The notes beneath the pieces were generated by a model that worked only from the letters and a program-made list of their open reading frames with translations, ran no database searches and was not told where the DNA came from. From an uncultured Verrucomicrobiales bacterium (GTDB lineage Bacteria; Verrucomicrobiota; Verrucomicrobiia; Verrucomicrobiales; Akkermansiaceae), in NCBI GenBank assembly GCA_937991965.1, contig CALKLP010000258.1, positions 1 to 64,000 on the forward strand: a stretch of DNA of 64,000 nucleotides. Reading direction: 5' to 3'. How positions within the stretch are numbered: position 1 is the first letter of the stretch; each line of letters starts with the position of its first letter. A program made the position numbers and the translations under genes. This document shows, in pieces, positions 18,809-28,548 of this stretch.

Positions 18809-19948
18809 ATGGAAGCACTTTTGGCATTAGAAGATGGGCGTGTATTTCGGGGTATCGCTTTCGGTAAAAAGGGAACCACGACTGGTGAAATCTGTTTCAA
18901 CACCTCCATGACTGGGTATCAGGAAATCCTGACCGATCCCTCCTACCGCGGACAAATCATCACCATGACCTACCCCATGCAGGGAAATTATGGAGTGAAC
19001 GCCGCGGACGCAGAATCTGCCAGCACGCACGCCACCGGATTTGTCGTTGCTGAACTCAGCGAGCTTCCCTCCAGCTGGCGCTCTGAGCAATCGCTCGAAG
19101 ACTACTTCCTCGATAACGGGATCGTCGGAATCCAAGAGGTCGACACCCGAGCAGTCACCAAGCACCTTCGCTCCCGTGGTGCCATGAACGCCTGCATCAC
19201 CAGCGAACTCACAGAGGAAGAGGCGATCGCCAAGGCCAAAGCGACACCATCAATGGCTGGCCAAGATCTCGTGCAAGAAGTCACCACCCCAGAAACCTAC
19301 GTGTGGGAAGGCGAATCCCGCAACTGGACCATTCCTAACGAAACCTCAGGCCAAGTCGGCACCTACGAGGAACTCCCAGAAGCTGAATACAACATCGTGG
19401 CCTATGACTTCGGGATCAAATACAACATCCTCCGTCGCCTCCGCCAAGCGGGCTTCAAGGTCACCCTTGTCAACTCTCGCACCTCTGCGGAAGACGTGCT
19501 TGCGATGAATCCAGACGGCATTTTCCTTTCCAACGGACCAGGAGACCCCGCTGCTCTCGACTACATCCATGCCGAAGTCCGTAAGCTCATCGGGAAAAAA
19601 CCCATCTTCGGCATCTGTCTCGGGCACCAAATCCTCACCCATGCGGTTGGAGGAAAAACCTACAAGCTCAAGTTCGGTCACCGTGGTGGCAACCAACCGG
19701 TTAAAGACCTTCGCACTGGACGCATAGAAATCACCGCACAGAACCACGGGTTCGCGACCGATGAATCTTCACTCCCGGCCAACGCAGAGGTAACTCACAT
19801 CAATCTCAACGACAAAACGGTCGAAGGCTTCCGCCTCACGGACGCGCCTGTCTTCTCCGTGCAACACCACCCAGAAGCGGCTCCAGGGCCGTATGACTCC
19901 ACGCATTTCTTCGACGAATTCGTGAGCATGATCAAGAGCGTGAGTTAA
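18809..19948 (+). CDS. carA: Carbamoyl-phosphate synthase small (glutaminase) subunit
   Basis: CarA hydrolyses glutamine and channels ammonia to CarB for carbamoyl phosphate, used in pyrimidine and arginine synthesis. The 379 residues include the N-terminal domain ([31 protein letters not shown]) and a class I amidotransferase domain. The latter has FLSNGPGDP, nucleophile Cys in [16 protein letters not shown], and the HHPEAAPGP triad His/Glu. Length and motifs are typical. carB is not in the window. It precedes lipA by 66 bp. Confidence 0.97.
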   Translation: MEALLALEDGRVFRGIAFGKKGTTTGEICFNTSMTGYQEILTDPSYRGQIITMTYPMQGNYGVNAADAESASTHATGFVVAELSELPSSWRSEQSLEDYFLDNGIVGIQEVDTRAVTKHLRSRGAMNACITSELTEEEAIAKAKATPSMAGQDLVQEVTTPETYVWEGESRNWTIPNETSGQVGTYEELPEAEYNIVAYDFGIKYNILRRLRQAGFKVTLVNSRTSAEDVLAMNPDGIFLSNGPGDPAALDYIHAEVRKLIGKKPIFGICLGHQILTHAVGGKTYKLKFGHRGGNQPVKDLRTGRIEITAQNHGFATDESSLPANAEVTHINLNDKTVEGFRLTDAPVFSVQHHPEAAPGPYDSTHFFDEFVSMIKSVS

Positions 19949-20014
19949 TTGTTCTGCTTGATGCAACAAATAAACAGTTGAACTTCGTAATTTTCCGATT
20001 ACCTAAAGAATACT

Positions 20015-21007
20015 ATGGCAGGTTGCGGACCAAAAATGAAGATGGACCCTCTTCTTCACCAGGAGAAGAAACCAGGTTGGATTAAGGTAAGATTACCGAA
20101 CAATCCTGTATTCTGGGACACTAAGGGGCTCATCGATGATCTCAATCTCGTTACGGTCTGTGAAGAGGCTCAGTGCCCGAACCGTTGGGAGTGCTGGGGC
20201 CAAGGCACTGCTACTTTCATGATTGCGGGTGAAAACTGCACTCGTGCCTGTGGGTTTTGTGCCGTCAAGACTGCACGTCCAGAGGCTCTAGAGGAAGACG
20301 AGCCGCTCCGCGTGGCAGAAGCGACCAAGCGTATGAACCTGAACCACGTCGTGATCACCGCGGTTGCACGTGATGACCTCAAAGATGGCGGTGCAGAACA
20401 CTTTCAGCGCACCATCGAGCAAGTTCGCGCGGTTAACCCCAAGATGGTGATCGAGGTTCTCGTGCCAGACTTTAATGACCGAGACTGGGCGCTCCAGATG
20501 GTGATGGATGCCCGCCCACACATTTTTAATCATAACCTTGAGACTGTCGAGCGACTCACTCCGCTAGTGCGTAGCCGGGCCAAATACCGCCGCTCTCTCG
20601 CCGTTCTCAAGAAAGCGAAGGAAATGGTAAAGGGCAATGTTGCGACCAAAAGTGGCATCATGCTCGGCCTCGGCGAGACCGTGGAAGAACTTTACGCGGC
20701 GATGGATGACCTTCTCGAAAGCGGCGTCACTGTCCTCACTCTTGGGCAATACCTGCGCCCGACTCCAGCTCATTTACCTGTCGTCGAATACATTACGCCT
20801 GAACTTTTTGAGCAGCATAAGGAAGTCGCACTCGCCAAAGGCTTCCGTCATGTCGCTAGTGGCCCGCTCGTGCGGAGCTCCTACCATGCGGCGGACTTCC
20901 GCCCAGAGCTCGACATCATGGACGCCATTAATAGTGACCTAGAAGAACGCTCCGGAGGACTGGAACTCACGCCTGATACTCTTGGGCTTCCTGAGTATAA
21001 GGTGTAA
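20015..21007 (+). CDS. lipA: Lipoyl synthase
   Basis: LipA is a radical-SAM enzyme that inserts two sulfur atoms into octanoyl-E2 or GcvH. The auxiliary cluster motif is visible as C-x4-C-x5-C (CEEAQCPNRWEC near residue 50), and the radical-SAM cluster as CTRACGFC near residue 75. Family motifs such as NHNLETV, Y-R-x-S-L-x-V-L and KSGIMLGLGE are present, and the C-terminal R-S-S-Y-H-A (essential RSSY) is intact. The 330-residue length is standard. The start at 20015 gives a short N-terminal extension (MAGCGPKMKMDP), and Met codons inside it are alternatives. Confidence 0.97.
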   Translation: MAGCGPKMKMDPLLHQEKKPGWIKVRLPNNPVFWDTKGLIDDLNLVTVCEEAQCPNRWECWGQGTATFMIAGENCTRACGFCAVKTARPEALEEDEPLRVAEATKRMNLNHVVITAVARDDLKDGGAEHFQRTIEQVRAVNPKMVIEVLVPDFNDRDWALQMVMDARPHIFNHNLETVERLTPLVRSRAKYRRSLAVLKKAKEMVKGNVATKSGIMLGLGETVEELYAAMDDLLESGVTVLTLGQYLRPTPAHLPVVEYITPELFEQHKEVALAKGFRHVASGPLVRSSYHAADFRPELDIMDAINSDLEERSGGLELTPDTLGLPEYKV

Positions 21008-21030
21008 ACGGCCATTTTTTGCATAAGGGA

Positions 21031-21076
21031 GATACGGCATCTTGCCGTATTAATTAACGACGGCGGGACGCCGTCA
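21031..21076. repeat. Two adjacent hairpins between convergent genes
   Basis: Two perfect stems stand side by side: ATACGGCA/TGCCGTAT at 21032-21050 and GACGGCG-GGA-CGCCGTC at 21059-21075. No long T run follows either, so they are only possible terminators for lipA and for the convergent methyltransferase gene. The sequence CACTCTCCTAAA just after the second stem recurs upstream of aroA (54049-54060), which suggests a dispersed repeat. Confidence 0.5.
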
Positions 21077-21089
21077 CTCTCCTAAAATT

Positions 21090-21686
21090 TCACTTCCTCC
21101 GCCAGACCATCACCAGTTCCTTTCCCTGACGCCCCTTAAAAGCGCTCTTAGGAGTTTCTGAATACACGAGGGTGAAGCGCTCTCCGAACAAGCGGTGAAT
21201 TTCATCTACCGAGCTTTGGAACGGTGGGCCGATGGTTGGGTCATCCTCTTCCCTTGGGGTGAGAAAGATGATCGTTACCCAATGCCCTCCCGACGGCAGT
21301 AGCCCTGCACAGGCTTCTGCGTAAACACCTCGCTCCGCAGGATCAATGGCGCAGAAACAAGTATGCTCAAAGATGGCGGAGACCTCAGAAGACTCTTCAG
21401 CTGGCATCGCGAGGAAATCTGCCTTCCTAAATTGACAGGTTTTATCGAAGTCTAAGGCTTTCGCTTCCTGAATCGCAGTTGCAGATATATCGAGTCCCAC
21501 CACCTCGGCTTGCGGAATTGCCTTCGCGATTGCACGGGCATCGTGCCCACGGCCACAGCCGGGAACGAGAATCTCTCCCTGCCCGAAATAAGCACTCTGA
21601 TCTCTTAGTAAATCTAACAGTGGTGGAGCAGGCGCGCCCTTGTCCCACGGAGTGTCTTGCTGTTGATATCTCTCGTCCCAACTCAT
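21090..21686 (-). CDS. SAM-dependent methyltransferase, TPMT-like
   Basis: About 198 residues of the thiopurine S-methyltransferase-like branch. It starts with W-D-E-R-Y-Q-Q-Q-D-T-P-W-D-K-G and P-P-L-L-D-L. The SAM-binding GxGxG-type motif is VPGCGRGHDA near residue 48, VGLDISATAI follows, and FEHTCFCAIDP is characteristic of the family. The natural substrate in bacteria is usually unknown (chalcogen or thiol compounds are possible). The frame is open to 21785, but Met at 21686 is the family start. It lies downstream of the two envelope genes on the same strand. Confidence 0.85.
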   Translation of the reverse strand: MSWDERYQQQDTPWDKGAPAPPLLDLLRDQSAYFGQGEILVPGCGRGHDARAIAKAIPQAEVVGLDISATAIQEAKALDFDKTCQFRKADFLAMPAEESSEVSAIFEHTCFCAIDPAERGVYAEACAGLLPSGGHWVTIIFLTPREEDDPTIGPPFQSSVDEIHRLFGERFTLVYSETPKSAFKGRQGKELVMVWRRK

Positions 21687-21744
21687 GAGCATACCATTAC
21701 GGCGTCTTTTGTGAAGCGCAAAGAGAAAAAGCGTTCTGATGAAG

Positions 21745-22356
21745 TCACTGACTTGTCGGAGACTCCCCTTCTTTTCTGCCATCATTATAGGGTTCTAATA
21801 GCTCTCTGAATTCCTCTGGTAGAAGCTGTCCGGAGTAGGCGGAAGCGGCAGGGACGGTTCTTTGGTTTCCTTTGCGAGGATTAACTTCGACCTCCTCGGG
21901 GGCTTCCCCTGCTTGGCCTTGGCCAGGGTCTCCTTCGCCCGCTTTTTCTCCTGCCTTACCTGGTTTTTGGTTGGGTGAACTGTCTTGCTTACCTAACATC
22001 TTTTTGAGCATGTCCATCATCGCCTTATTGGTTTCTGATTCCCCTTCTCCCTGCCCCTTGCTTTTTTCCTTCGCCGCTTCGTAGGCTTTTTCAATGATGT
22101 CGGTTTGAATGGTGAGCGTCTCTTGGCTGGTGTTATTTTCGAGGAGCTTCAAGGTCGCCTTGATCATGCTAGACTCCACCTCCTCCAGCTTTTGAATTAC
22201 GGGCAACTGGGTTTGAAGCTCTACTAGTTCTTGCACATCGGCGGTCAGTTCATCCTGATTCGTTGTTAGCTCTTCCTCTAGGGCTTCTTTGAAACTCTTT
22301 TCCTCCGCCTGTAAGTTAAAGGCAAATAATAGAAATATAAAAAATCGTTTCATCAT
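21745..22356 (-). CDS. Exported coiled-coil protein of unknown function
   Basis: 203 residues with a signal peptide (FFIFLLFAFNLQA). A Glu/Gln/Leu-rich helical half to about residue 120 is probably coiled coil. A Gly/Pro/Lys/Glu-rich low-complexity stretch follows (around EKAGEGDPGQGQAGEAP), and a short C-terminal tail includes PEEFRELLEPY. The start ATG overlaps the stop of the preceding 836-residue membrane protein by 4 bp (ATGA), so the two are translationally coupled and probably act in one complex. Confidence 0.6.
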   Translation of the reverse strand: MMKRFFIFLLFAFNLQAEEKSFKEALEEELTTNQDELTADVQELVELQTQLPVIQKLEEVESSMIKATLKLLENNTSQETLTIQTDIIEKAYEAAKEKSKGQGEGESETNKAMMDMLKKMLGKQDSSPNQKPGKAGEKAGEGDPGQGQAGEAPEEVEVNPRKGNQRTVPAASAYSGQLLPEEFRELLEPYNDGRKEGESPTSQ

Positions 22357-24863
22357 TCTAGTTGCTTTTGTTGTTCTAGAGAACGGGTTTTGCCACGTAA
22401 GTTCTGTTGCTCGCGCACAATTTCCATGATGCGGAACATGAACTCGGCATCCTGCTCTTGCGCGTTTCCGCCACCACCTCCTGAACCACCGCCCCCTGCA
22501 CTCTGGGCCACCTGATTACCAAGACTTTGCGCCCATTGCTCGATTTGATCCGCCCATTTTTTGGAGCTGACAATGGCGAGATAACGCTGATTATTCTCGA
22601 GGAGGTCTTGTATTTCACGCATTTCTCGGTAGACCAAAGAACTTTTTATCTCGTCTGCAAGATCCGCGAAATCAGGCTTTTCGGCATAAGCAGAGTAATT
22701 TCGCAAGTCATCTTCGATCCAACGTAAGGCTTGGCTATCGTCAATCTGCATTTTTGTGTTTTCACGATTCACTTGTTGGAGAGCGGGATCTAATTCACGT
22801 GAAATCACCCCTAAGACCTGGTGATACTCTCGCAAGAGCTCTTCGGCACGGGAAGATTGACTCTGAGCAAGAGATTGCAGGCGATGCACAAAGCTGGAGG
22901 CCTCAAAACGGCGATCAAACTCGCGCATCTCATCGATCAAGACGCGGAGCTGATCTAGCACTTCCGCCTGCTTACCTAATCCTCGTCCAAAGGAATTAGC
23001 GCGGGCTTGCAGCGAAAAGCGGTTATTGTCAGATTGCTCGTAAGCCGTAATGAGCTCATCAAACTGCGGCGGGAACTCGTTCGTGAGTCGCTGGGAAAGC
23101 AACGTGAGAGCGAGCTGGGCGGAGCGATCCAACTCAGGATTACGGAATGCATCTTCCGAGAGCGCTAATGCATCACTCACCAAGCTGTTAAATTGACTCA
23201 TGGCCTTCCGTTCGTTCTTCACAGAGTCCTGGATACGGGTGGAAAACTCATAGGTCTGTGCGGACTGACTAAAGGCACGGGAAACTCGCTCATTCTCAAA
23301 ATAATTCGTCAGTGATCCTTGGTAAAACTCGTCCAACTGATCCAGCAGCACTGTGAATTGTGTTTTAATTAAGTTCGCGTGCGCCTCATAACTCAGTAGG
23401 TGGAGCGTCACAGGGGCAGAGAGGGTTGGCTCTCGTTCAGGCAGGTAATCCACGGCAGCAGCGCTAAGGTTGTAGGAGTCTGGCGTAATGCCGAGCACCT
23501 CTGGGTTCAGCGCGAAGCTCGATTTCAAAGTAATGGCCTCGGGGTTTCCACGTTTGACCAGTGAACTAGTCATGAAACTAGGACGGTTCAGAGACTGGAG
23601 AACCAACTCAATCCGCTCTATCCCAAAGTCATCTTCAGCGCTCAAGTAGAGGTCTAGCGTTTCGTGCGGAAGGAGCGTAAACTCGCGCTCGACTTGGAGC
23701 AATCGCACACTGGGAGCCCGATCGCTGACTATATCCATGAAGAGTGTTTTCTCAGGGAAGGATTGGAGGCCGTAACGGTCTCGAATCGACAGCTTCGTCT
23801 CGATTTTTTCCGTCGCAGTGACCTGCTGACTCCAAGCCCTTGTTCCTGCATGCTCGAACGCAAAGAAGTTGCTCGAGGAGACAGCTTGCAGGTCTTGACT
23901 AGATTCTAGTTCAACCGTGACTTGTGAGCCTTCTAACACCTCCACGCGTGCTCCTTTAGGTCTGAGAGTGCGATCACGCAGTTGCAGGTAGCTCGGCAAG
24001 GTTTGGCGTAGCTGCAGGGAAGAAATTCGCGGGCGCGGCTTGGGGATGATTTGAATCGATTTATACGCATCTCCGGCTTGAATCGTGAAAGTCGTTTTTT
24101 TCTCTAAGGAGGGCAGAGAAAAGTGAAAGCCATTTTCATATGCGAGGGTTTGCTCTGGGCTACCCGATAACTTACCGCGTCCTAATACCTCTTGAGCGGA
24201 GAGGCTTTTCTCATGTAGCTTAATGACGAGTTCGCTCGGCTTCCCCGCGACCACATAATACTCCTTCGGCGTTTTCGCAAAGCGGATGGTGGAGTAGCGT
24301 GGGACTTCTGCGACCGGGAAGAAAAAGCGTTGCGTGGCGTTCGCTGCTTGCTTGGGAGCGAGACAAAAACCACCAATACTAACAAGAACTAACCCAGCAA
24401 TAATGAGAGCGTAGATGTGATGATTCAGTTTCGGTAGCACCTTACTGAGTTCGAGCTGGGTGGTTTCCTCTCCGATTTGCTCCAAGGCTGCGTGGAGGAG
24501 TTCCGGGGACTCGGAGCGGCCCGCATGCTGTGAGATTTCGAGAGCTCCCTGAATGCGATCCCCAAGGCGATTACGGCTTTTTTTAATGAGCTGCGCTAAT
24601 GCAATGTTAGAGCTCTGGAAATACGCTTTTCGAAAATAACGCCAAGGACCAACCGCTAGCAAGCCCAGAAACCCGAGTAAGAAAAACACTAGACGCAACC
24701 ACTCAGGAATAAAGAAGACCCGATCTAACAACGCGAAAGCCAATAGCGCCAAGAGAAGCCCGCCGATAGCAACCAGCGCCCACTGCAATAGATACATCTC
24801 GTGCAGCCTTTTGCGCAGTCGAGCAAAGGTGTCGCGAAATGATTTAGGTAACGTTTCTGGCAT
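22353..24863 (-). CDS. Large membrane protein, DUF4175-like
   Basis: The 836-residue protein has two N-terminal transmembrane segments at about residues 28-75 (LLQWALVAIGGLLLALLAFALL and the next one) and another near 150-170 (IYALIIAGLVLVSIGGFCL). A long periplasmic part follows, with beta-sandwich-like repeats (residues ~200-480) and a helical, Gln-rich region. A Gly-rich run near residue 800 precedes the C-terminal QNLRGKTRSLEQQKQ. This layout matches the DUF4175-type proteins found with peptidoglycan- or envelope-related clusters, but the function is not established. Its stop overlaps the next gene by 4 bp. Confidence 0.6.
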   Translation of the reverse strand: MPETLPKSFRDTFARLRKRLHEMYLLQWALVAIGGLLLALLAFALLDRVFFIPEWLRLVFFLLGFLGLLAVGPWRYFRKAYFQSSNIALAQLIKKSRNRLGDRIQGALEISQHAGRSESPELLHAALEQIGEETTQLELSKVLPKLNHHIYALIIAGLVLVSIGGFCLAPKQAANATQRFFFPVAEVPRYSTIRFAKTPKEYYVVAGKPSELVIKLHEKSLSAQEVLGRGKLSGSPEQTLAYENGFHFSLPSLEKKTTFTIQAGDAYKSIQIIPKPRPRISSLQLRQTLPSYLQLRDRTLRPKGARVEVLEGSQVTVELESSQDLQAVSSSNFFAFEHAGTRAWSQQVTATEKIETKLSIRDRYGLQSFPEKTLFMDIVSDRAPSVRLLQVEREFTLLPHETLDLYLSAEDDFGIERIELVLQSLNRPSFMTSSLVKRGNPEAITLKSSFALNPEVLGITPDSYNLSAAAVDYLPEREPTLSAPVTLHLLSYEAHANLIKTQFTVLLDQLDEFYQGSLTNYFENERVSRAFSQSAQTYEFSTRIQDSVKNERKAMSQFNSLVSDALALSEDAFRNPELDRSAQLALTLLSQRLTNEFPPQFDELITAYEQSDNNRFSLQARANSFGRGLGKQAEVLDQLRVLIDEMREFDRRFEASSFVHRLQSLAQSQSSRAEELLREYHQVLGVISRELDPALQQVNRENTKMQIDDSQALRWIEDDLRNYSAYAEKPDFADLADEIKSSLVYREMREIQDLLENNQRYLAIVSSKKWADQIEQWAQSLGNQVAQSAGGGGSGGGGGNAQEQDAEFMFRIMEIVREQQNLRGKTRSLEQQKQLE

Positions 24864-24945
24864 GCGCTTAGGAAGACCTTAGCTGATTTTTCGATCTCCG
24901 TCAAAATTAGATTGCCCGACCTACGCGATATGGTAAAGAAACAAA

Positions 24946-25929
24946 ATGATCACGGCCTACGTCCATGACTGGAATCCGATCCTCCTCGAGCTTGGAGGCC
25001 CCGTCGCTATCCGCTGGTATGGACTGGCCTACCTCATCAGCTTCATGCTCGGTTTTTTACTCCTGAGACATCTTGCGAGAAAGGATTTATGGGTTTTACC
25101 AGATAAGGATGTGAGCGATTTCATTGCGCTCGCGGCGATGCTGGGAGTTTTCTTAGGAGGTCGTCTGGGTTATGTCCTATTTTACATGATTCCCGATAAG
25201 GGGATTAGTTATATACTCAACGATCCCCTCACTATTATTCGAGTCTGGGATGGCGGCATGGCGAGTCATGGGGGGATTTTTGCGCTTGTGATTTTCACCT
25301 TCTTCTACGCCCGAAAAAAGGGCGTGTCGTGGACGGGGTTGGGCGATGGATTATGCGTGGTCGCTCCAGTCGGGCTTTTCTGCGTCCGGATGGCAAACTT
25401 CATCAATGGCGAACTCTACGGCAAAGTCGATCAAGCATCTCAATGGGCGATGCGTTTCCCGAATACTTTAGTCGACCCCAGCACTCCAGAATTCATGAAT
25501 CGAGACGAGGCCATGCGAGCAGTCATGAACGTGGCGCCGTTAGAACCTGGGCAAGCCTATACCATCGATTACGCGAAAGCGGCATTGCGAGAACACCCCG
25601 CACTGCACGAAAGCTTCGAGCTCCTTCTTATGCCACGCCACCCGTCGCAGCTCTATGAAGCGATTTTAGAAGGCGCGCTTCTCTTCGTAATCTTGTGGAT
25701 TATGAGAGTGCGTTTCCCGAAGCTAGGGCACGGAATTTTGACGGGACTCTTTTTCATCATCTATGCAGTCGGCCGAATGACCGCTGAACTCTTCCGCGAA
25801 CCAGATTCTAGTATGATCGGATTCCTTACCAAGGGGCAATTCTATTCAACCTTCATGATTGCGCTAGGTGTCGCCTTTCTGATTTGGGGCCTAACAAAGG
25901 GTAAGCGTAATACGACAGCCGGAGGTTAA
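24946..25929 (+). CDS. lgt: Prolipoprotein diacylglyceryl transferase
   Basis: Lgt transfers diacylglycerol from phosphatidylglycerol to the lipobox Cys of prolipoproteins in the inner membrane. The 327-residue protein shows IRWYGLAYL, GGRLGYVLFY, DGGMASHGG, the signature GRxxNFxNxExxG as CVRMANFINGELYG, and PSQLYEA, with several transmembrane segments. It is longer than E. coli Lgt (291) because of an extra hydrophilic segment of about 45 residues near 175-225. It is divergent from the DUF4175-like gene across 82 bp. Confidence 0.95.
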   Translation: MITAYVHDWNPILLELGGPVAIRWYGLAYLISFMLGFLLLRHLARKDLWVLPDKDVSDFIALAAMLGVFLGGRLGYVLFYMIPDKGISYILNDPLTIIRVWDGGMASHGGIFALVIFTFFYARKKGVSWTGLGDGLCVVAPVGLFCVRMANFINGELYGKVDQASQWAMRFPNTLVDPSTPEFMNRDEAMRAVMNVAPLEPGQAYTIDYAKAALREHPALHESFELLLMPRHPSQLYEAILEGALLFVILWIMRVRFPKLGHGILTGLFFIIYAVGRMTAELFREPDSSMIGFLTKGQFYSTFMIALGVAFLIWGLTKGKRNTTAGG

Positions 25930-25964
25930 GCTAAATTCTCTGAGCGGAAAATCATTATGAAATC

Positions 25965-26864
25965 TCATTTCACATGTGAGGTGAGCAGTGACTTAAATAG
26001 TTTCGCTAAGTTTTCAGAAGGCTGATTCGTCATGCTATAGAGAGACCAGTTCCTCTTTAAAGCACCTCCTGGAAGGTCGTGACTAGTTAGTTCTCCATTT
26101 TGAATGGCGTCCTTCAGCATGAGTTCCGATCCAATTCCCGCCCCCATCCCGGCCTTAATGAGTTCGATAAAAGCGGACTCGGAGTCGACGTGATGGTGTA
26201 GCTCAATATTGATTTGAAGTTGGTGAAAGTAACTCTCGATCAATTCCTTGTCATAATCATCATAGCACAGAGAAATAATCCCAATTTCTTGGCTCCAATC
26301 AAAGTCTGATTCCTCTATTACATGCCCTATAGGCGCGATAATTTTGAGTTCTTCAGTATGAAAGATTTCTTGATGGGCAATCCCCTTCAAATGTTTCGGC
26401 ATGGGAGTCAACCCTGCAACGAGGTCGATTTCAGCGGACTTAAGCTGTTCAAGAAGAATACTGGTTTTGTTGGTATGAATCTCGAATTTGGTCTTACTGT
26501 TGGCCAGTTTAAGCTGGGGGATCAAATGGAGTAAAACATGATCTGCTAGGGCTCGTTCGATCCCGATGTGGACGACACTATCTGGCAAGGTGATTTCATT
26601 TTCTCCCGCGACGTCATCGAGTGCATTTTGAAGAATGTCTAAGGCCGCCTTGGTGCGAGCCAGAAAGCGATTACCTTTTGGCGTAAGCTGAGCTGGGCGG
26701 GCCGCTCGGTCAATAAGTTCGCAATCAAGCAAGGTTTCCAAAGATTTAATGGAATGGCTAATGGCAGATGGGGTTACCCCGATCTGCCGAGCAGTCTCCG
26801 CAAAGCTGAGCGTCTTGGAAAAAACCTGAAACGCTTCGAGTTGTCTGATGTCATTAATAATCAT
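25965..26864 (-). CDS. LysR-family transcriptional regulator
   Basis: The 299-residue protein has an N-terminal winged HTH (residues 5-65, RQLEAFQVFSKTLSFAETARQIGVTPSAISHSIKSLE) and a C-terminal periplasmic-binding-like effector domain. It is the last gene of the minus-strand nitrogen cluster, 83 bp after the FmdB-like gene, so control of amide or urea use is a reasonable inference but untested. An imperfect hairpin at 26884-26911 (GAATGCAGGG...CCCTACATTC) lies between them and could end the upstream transcript. Confidence 0.88.
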   Translation of the reverse strand: MIINDIRQLEAFQVFSKTLSFAETARQIGVTPSAISHSIKSLETLLDCELIDRAARPAQLTPKGNRFLARTKAALDILQNALDDVAGENEITLPDSVVHIGIERALADHVLLHLIPQLKLANSKTKFEIHTNKTSILLEQLKSAEIDLVAGLTPMPKHLKGIAHQEIFHTEELKIIAPIGHVIEESDFDWSQEIGIISLCYDDYDKELIESYFHQLQINIELHHHVDSESAFIELIKAGMGAGIGSELMLKDAIQNGELTSHDLPGGALKRNWSLYSMTNQPSENLAKLFKSLLTSHVK

Positions 26865-26947
26865 GGTTGCGGTACAAAATTGAGAATGCAGGGCCCGAGG
26901 ACCCTACATTCCGTATTATTTAACTATTCCTACCAAATGGTTTATTT

Positions 26948-27271
26948 CTAAGCATGTTCGATGACCCAAGGGCGGCTTCCCTTATAGCTTTGTAAAGGTG
27001 GCTTTTGACCTTCGGGTACTTTCGGTTGCGGCTTTTTCGCGTGGCTGTGACTACATGTGCTTCCGCATACGTGAGGAGCCTGGCGACTTCTCTCGTTTTT
27101 TTCATGCGCTTTCATCATGGTTGGAGCCATGTTTCGTAAGGCGGGCATGGTGAAGACCTTCTGAGTGGCACTGTCGCAGGTTGGACAACAGACGGCCCTT
27201 CCTCTCTCCGCGATAGAGAGCATCACCTCAAAAGAACCGTGACTATCGCATTTATACTCGTAAAGAGGCAT
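26948..27271 (-). CDS. FmdB-type zinc-ribbon protein
   Basis: 107 residues. The N-terminal 45 form the FmdB regulatory zinc-ribbon: M-P-L-Y-E-Y-x-C, then CCPTCDSAT and V-F-x-M-P-A. The tail is basic and His/Cys-containing (HVCGSTCSHSH). FmdB of Methylophilus was described as a regulator of formamidase expression, and the gene lies 20 bp downstream of formamidase here, matching that arrangement. Whether it regulates or assists metal or enzyme assembly is open. Confidence 0.85.
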   Translation of the reverse strand: MPLYEYKCDSHGSFEVMLSIAERGRAVCCPTCDSATQKVFTMPALRNMAPTMMKAHEKNERSRQAPHVCGSTCSHSHAKKPQPKVPEGQKPPLQSYKGSRPWVIEHA

Positions 27272-27291
27272 TGTTAATTATGGGTTCATCG

Positions 27292-28515
27292 TTAATCGGC
27301 AGTCGCTAGGTCAATTCCTTGTTGGATACTGATGGCTGGCCCATCTGCGCCGGGTTTAATATCGAAGTCGAAAATCTGCGTCGGGAGATAGAGCGTCGCG
27401 CAGGCATTTGGTATATCTACGATTCCACTGATCCTACCTTCAACTGGCGCTGTACCAAGAATAGCATAAGCTTGCTCCCCTGTATAACCAAACTTTTTCA
27501 TGTACTCGATCGCATTCAGACATGCCATGCGGTAGGCCACGTGTGCATCGAGGTAGAATTGGTTCCCTTTTTCATCAACAGAGATACCCTCGAACACAAG
27601 GTGCTCGTTGTAGTTTGGCTCCATCGGGCTGGTCTGGAAGATCGGGTTCAGCACACCATACTTCTCTACCCCGTTCTTGATGAGGCTCACACGGATATCG
27701 AGGTATCCTGCCATTTCGATCGCACCACAGAAGGTGATTTCGCCATCACCTTGTGAGAAGTGAAGATCCCCCATGGAGAGCCCTCCGCCTTTCACATAAA
27801 CTGGGAAGTAAACCTTAGACCCTCGAGTGAGGTTCTTGATATCACAGTTACCACCGTGCTCACGAGGAGGAACGGTACGTGCGCCTTCGAGAGCAGCTTG
27901 CTTCGCGGCTTCTCCAGTCATGCGTCCCATGTGGGCTGTTTCCGCGTGTGGCAGGGCACAGAGTGGTGGAGTGCGCTCTGGATCAGTATCAAAAAGCTCC
28001 TTCTCCCGCTTATTCCAGGTGTCGAGAAGCTCCTTAGAGGGGAGACATCCAATCAAACCTGGGTGACAGATTCCTACGAACTCTACTCCTGGAATATGGC
28101 GTGAACTCGTTTTAATTCCATGAAAGTCCCAACACGCCTTTCGTGCATTAGGGTAGTGGTTATCGAGGAATCCTCCGCCATTTTCTTTCGCAAAGAGACC
28201 AGTAAAGCCCCACTCCGATTCTGCAAGTGTTCCTACATCCAAGATGTCTACCACCATGAGATCTCCTGGCTCAGCACCTTCAACGCCGATCGGGCCACTG
28301 AGGTAGTGAACTCTGGTAAGATCTACTTCTTTAATATCGGTGGCATCATCATCATTGCTGATTTGTCCTCCAGTCCAGTCGATGCATTCCACACGGAACT
28401 CATCGCCGGGCTTAACCATTGCCACCATCGGAATATCCGGGTGCCATCTGTTATGGACGTTATCGAGTTCTTCTGGATGGACGGTTGTATCAATTTTAAT
28501 TAATGTTTTTGGCAT
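27292..28515 (-). CDS. fmdA: Formamidase (acetamidase/formamidase family)
   Basis: The 407-residue protein is a formamidase that hydrolyses formamide (and possibly other short amides) to ammonia and the acid. Motifs include the start TLIKIDTTVHPEELDNVHNRWHPDIP, F-R-V-E-x-x-D-W-T-G-G-Q-I, LSGPIGVEGAEPGDLMVVDIL, REHGGNCDIKNLTRGSKVYFPVYVKGGGLSMGD-like blocks and the late GTAPVEGRISGIVDIPNAC. It is cytoplasmic with the common length. It follows urtE copy 1 by 33 bp, which links that transporter to amide import, as in the fmdDEF arrangement of Methylophilus. Confidence 0.95.
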   Translation of the reverse strand: MPKTLIKIDTTVHPEELDNVHNRWHPDIPMVAMVKPGDEFRVECIDWTGGQISNDDDATDIKEVDLTRVHYLSGPIGVEGAEPGDLMVVDILDVGTLAESEWGFTGLFAKENGGGFLDNHYPNARKACWDFHGIKTSSRHIPGVEFVGICHPGLIGCLPSKELLDTWNKREKELFDTDPERTPPLCALPHAETAHMGRMTGEAAKQAALEGARTVPPREHGGNCDIKNLTRGSKVYFPVYVKGGGLSMGDLHFSQGDGEITFCGAIEMAGYLDIRVSLIKNGVEKYGVLNPIFQTSPMEPNYNEHLVFEGISVDEKGNQFYLDAHVAYRMACLNAIEYMKKFGYTGEQAYAILGTAPVEGRISGIVDIPNACATLYLPTQIFDFDIKPGADGPAISIQQGIDLATAD

Positions 28516-28548
28516 AGTTATTTTTGGGTTTGGTGTTTGTGCTGTTCA

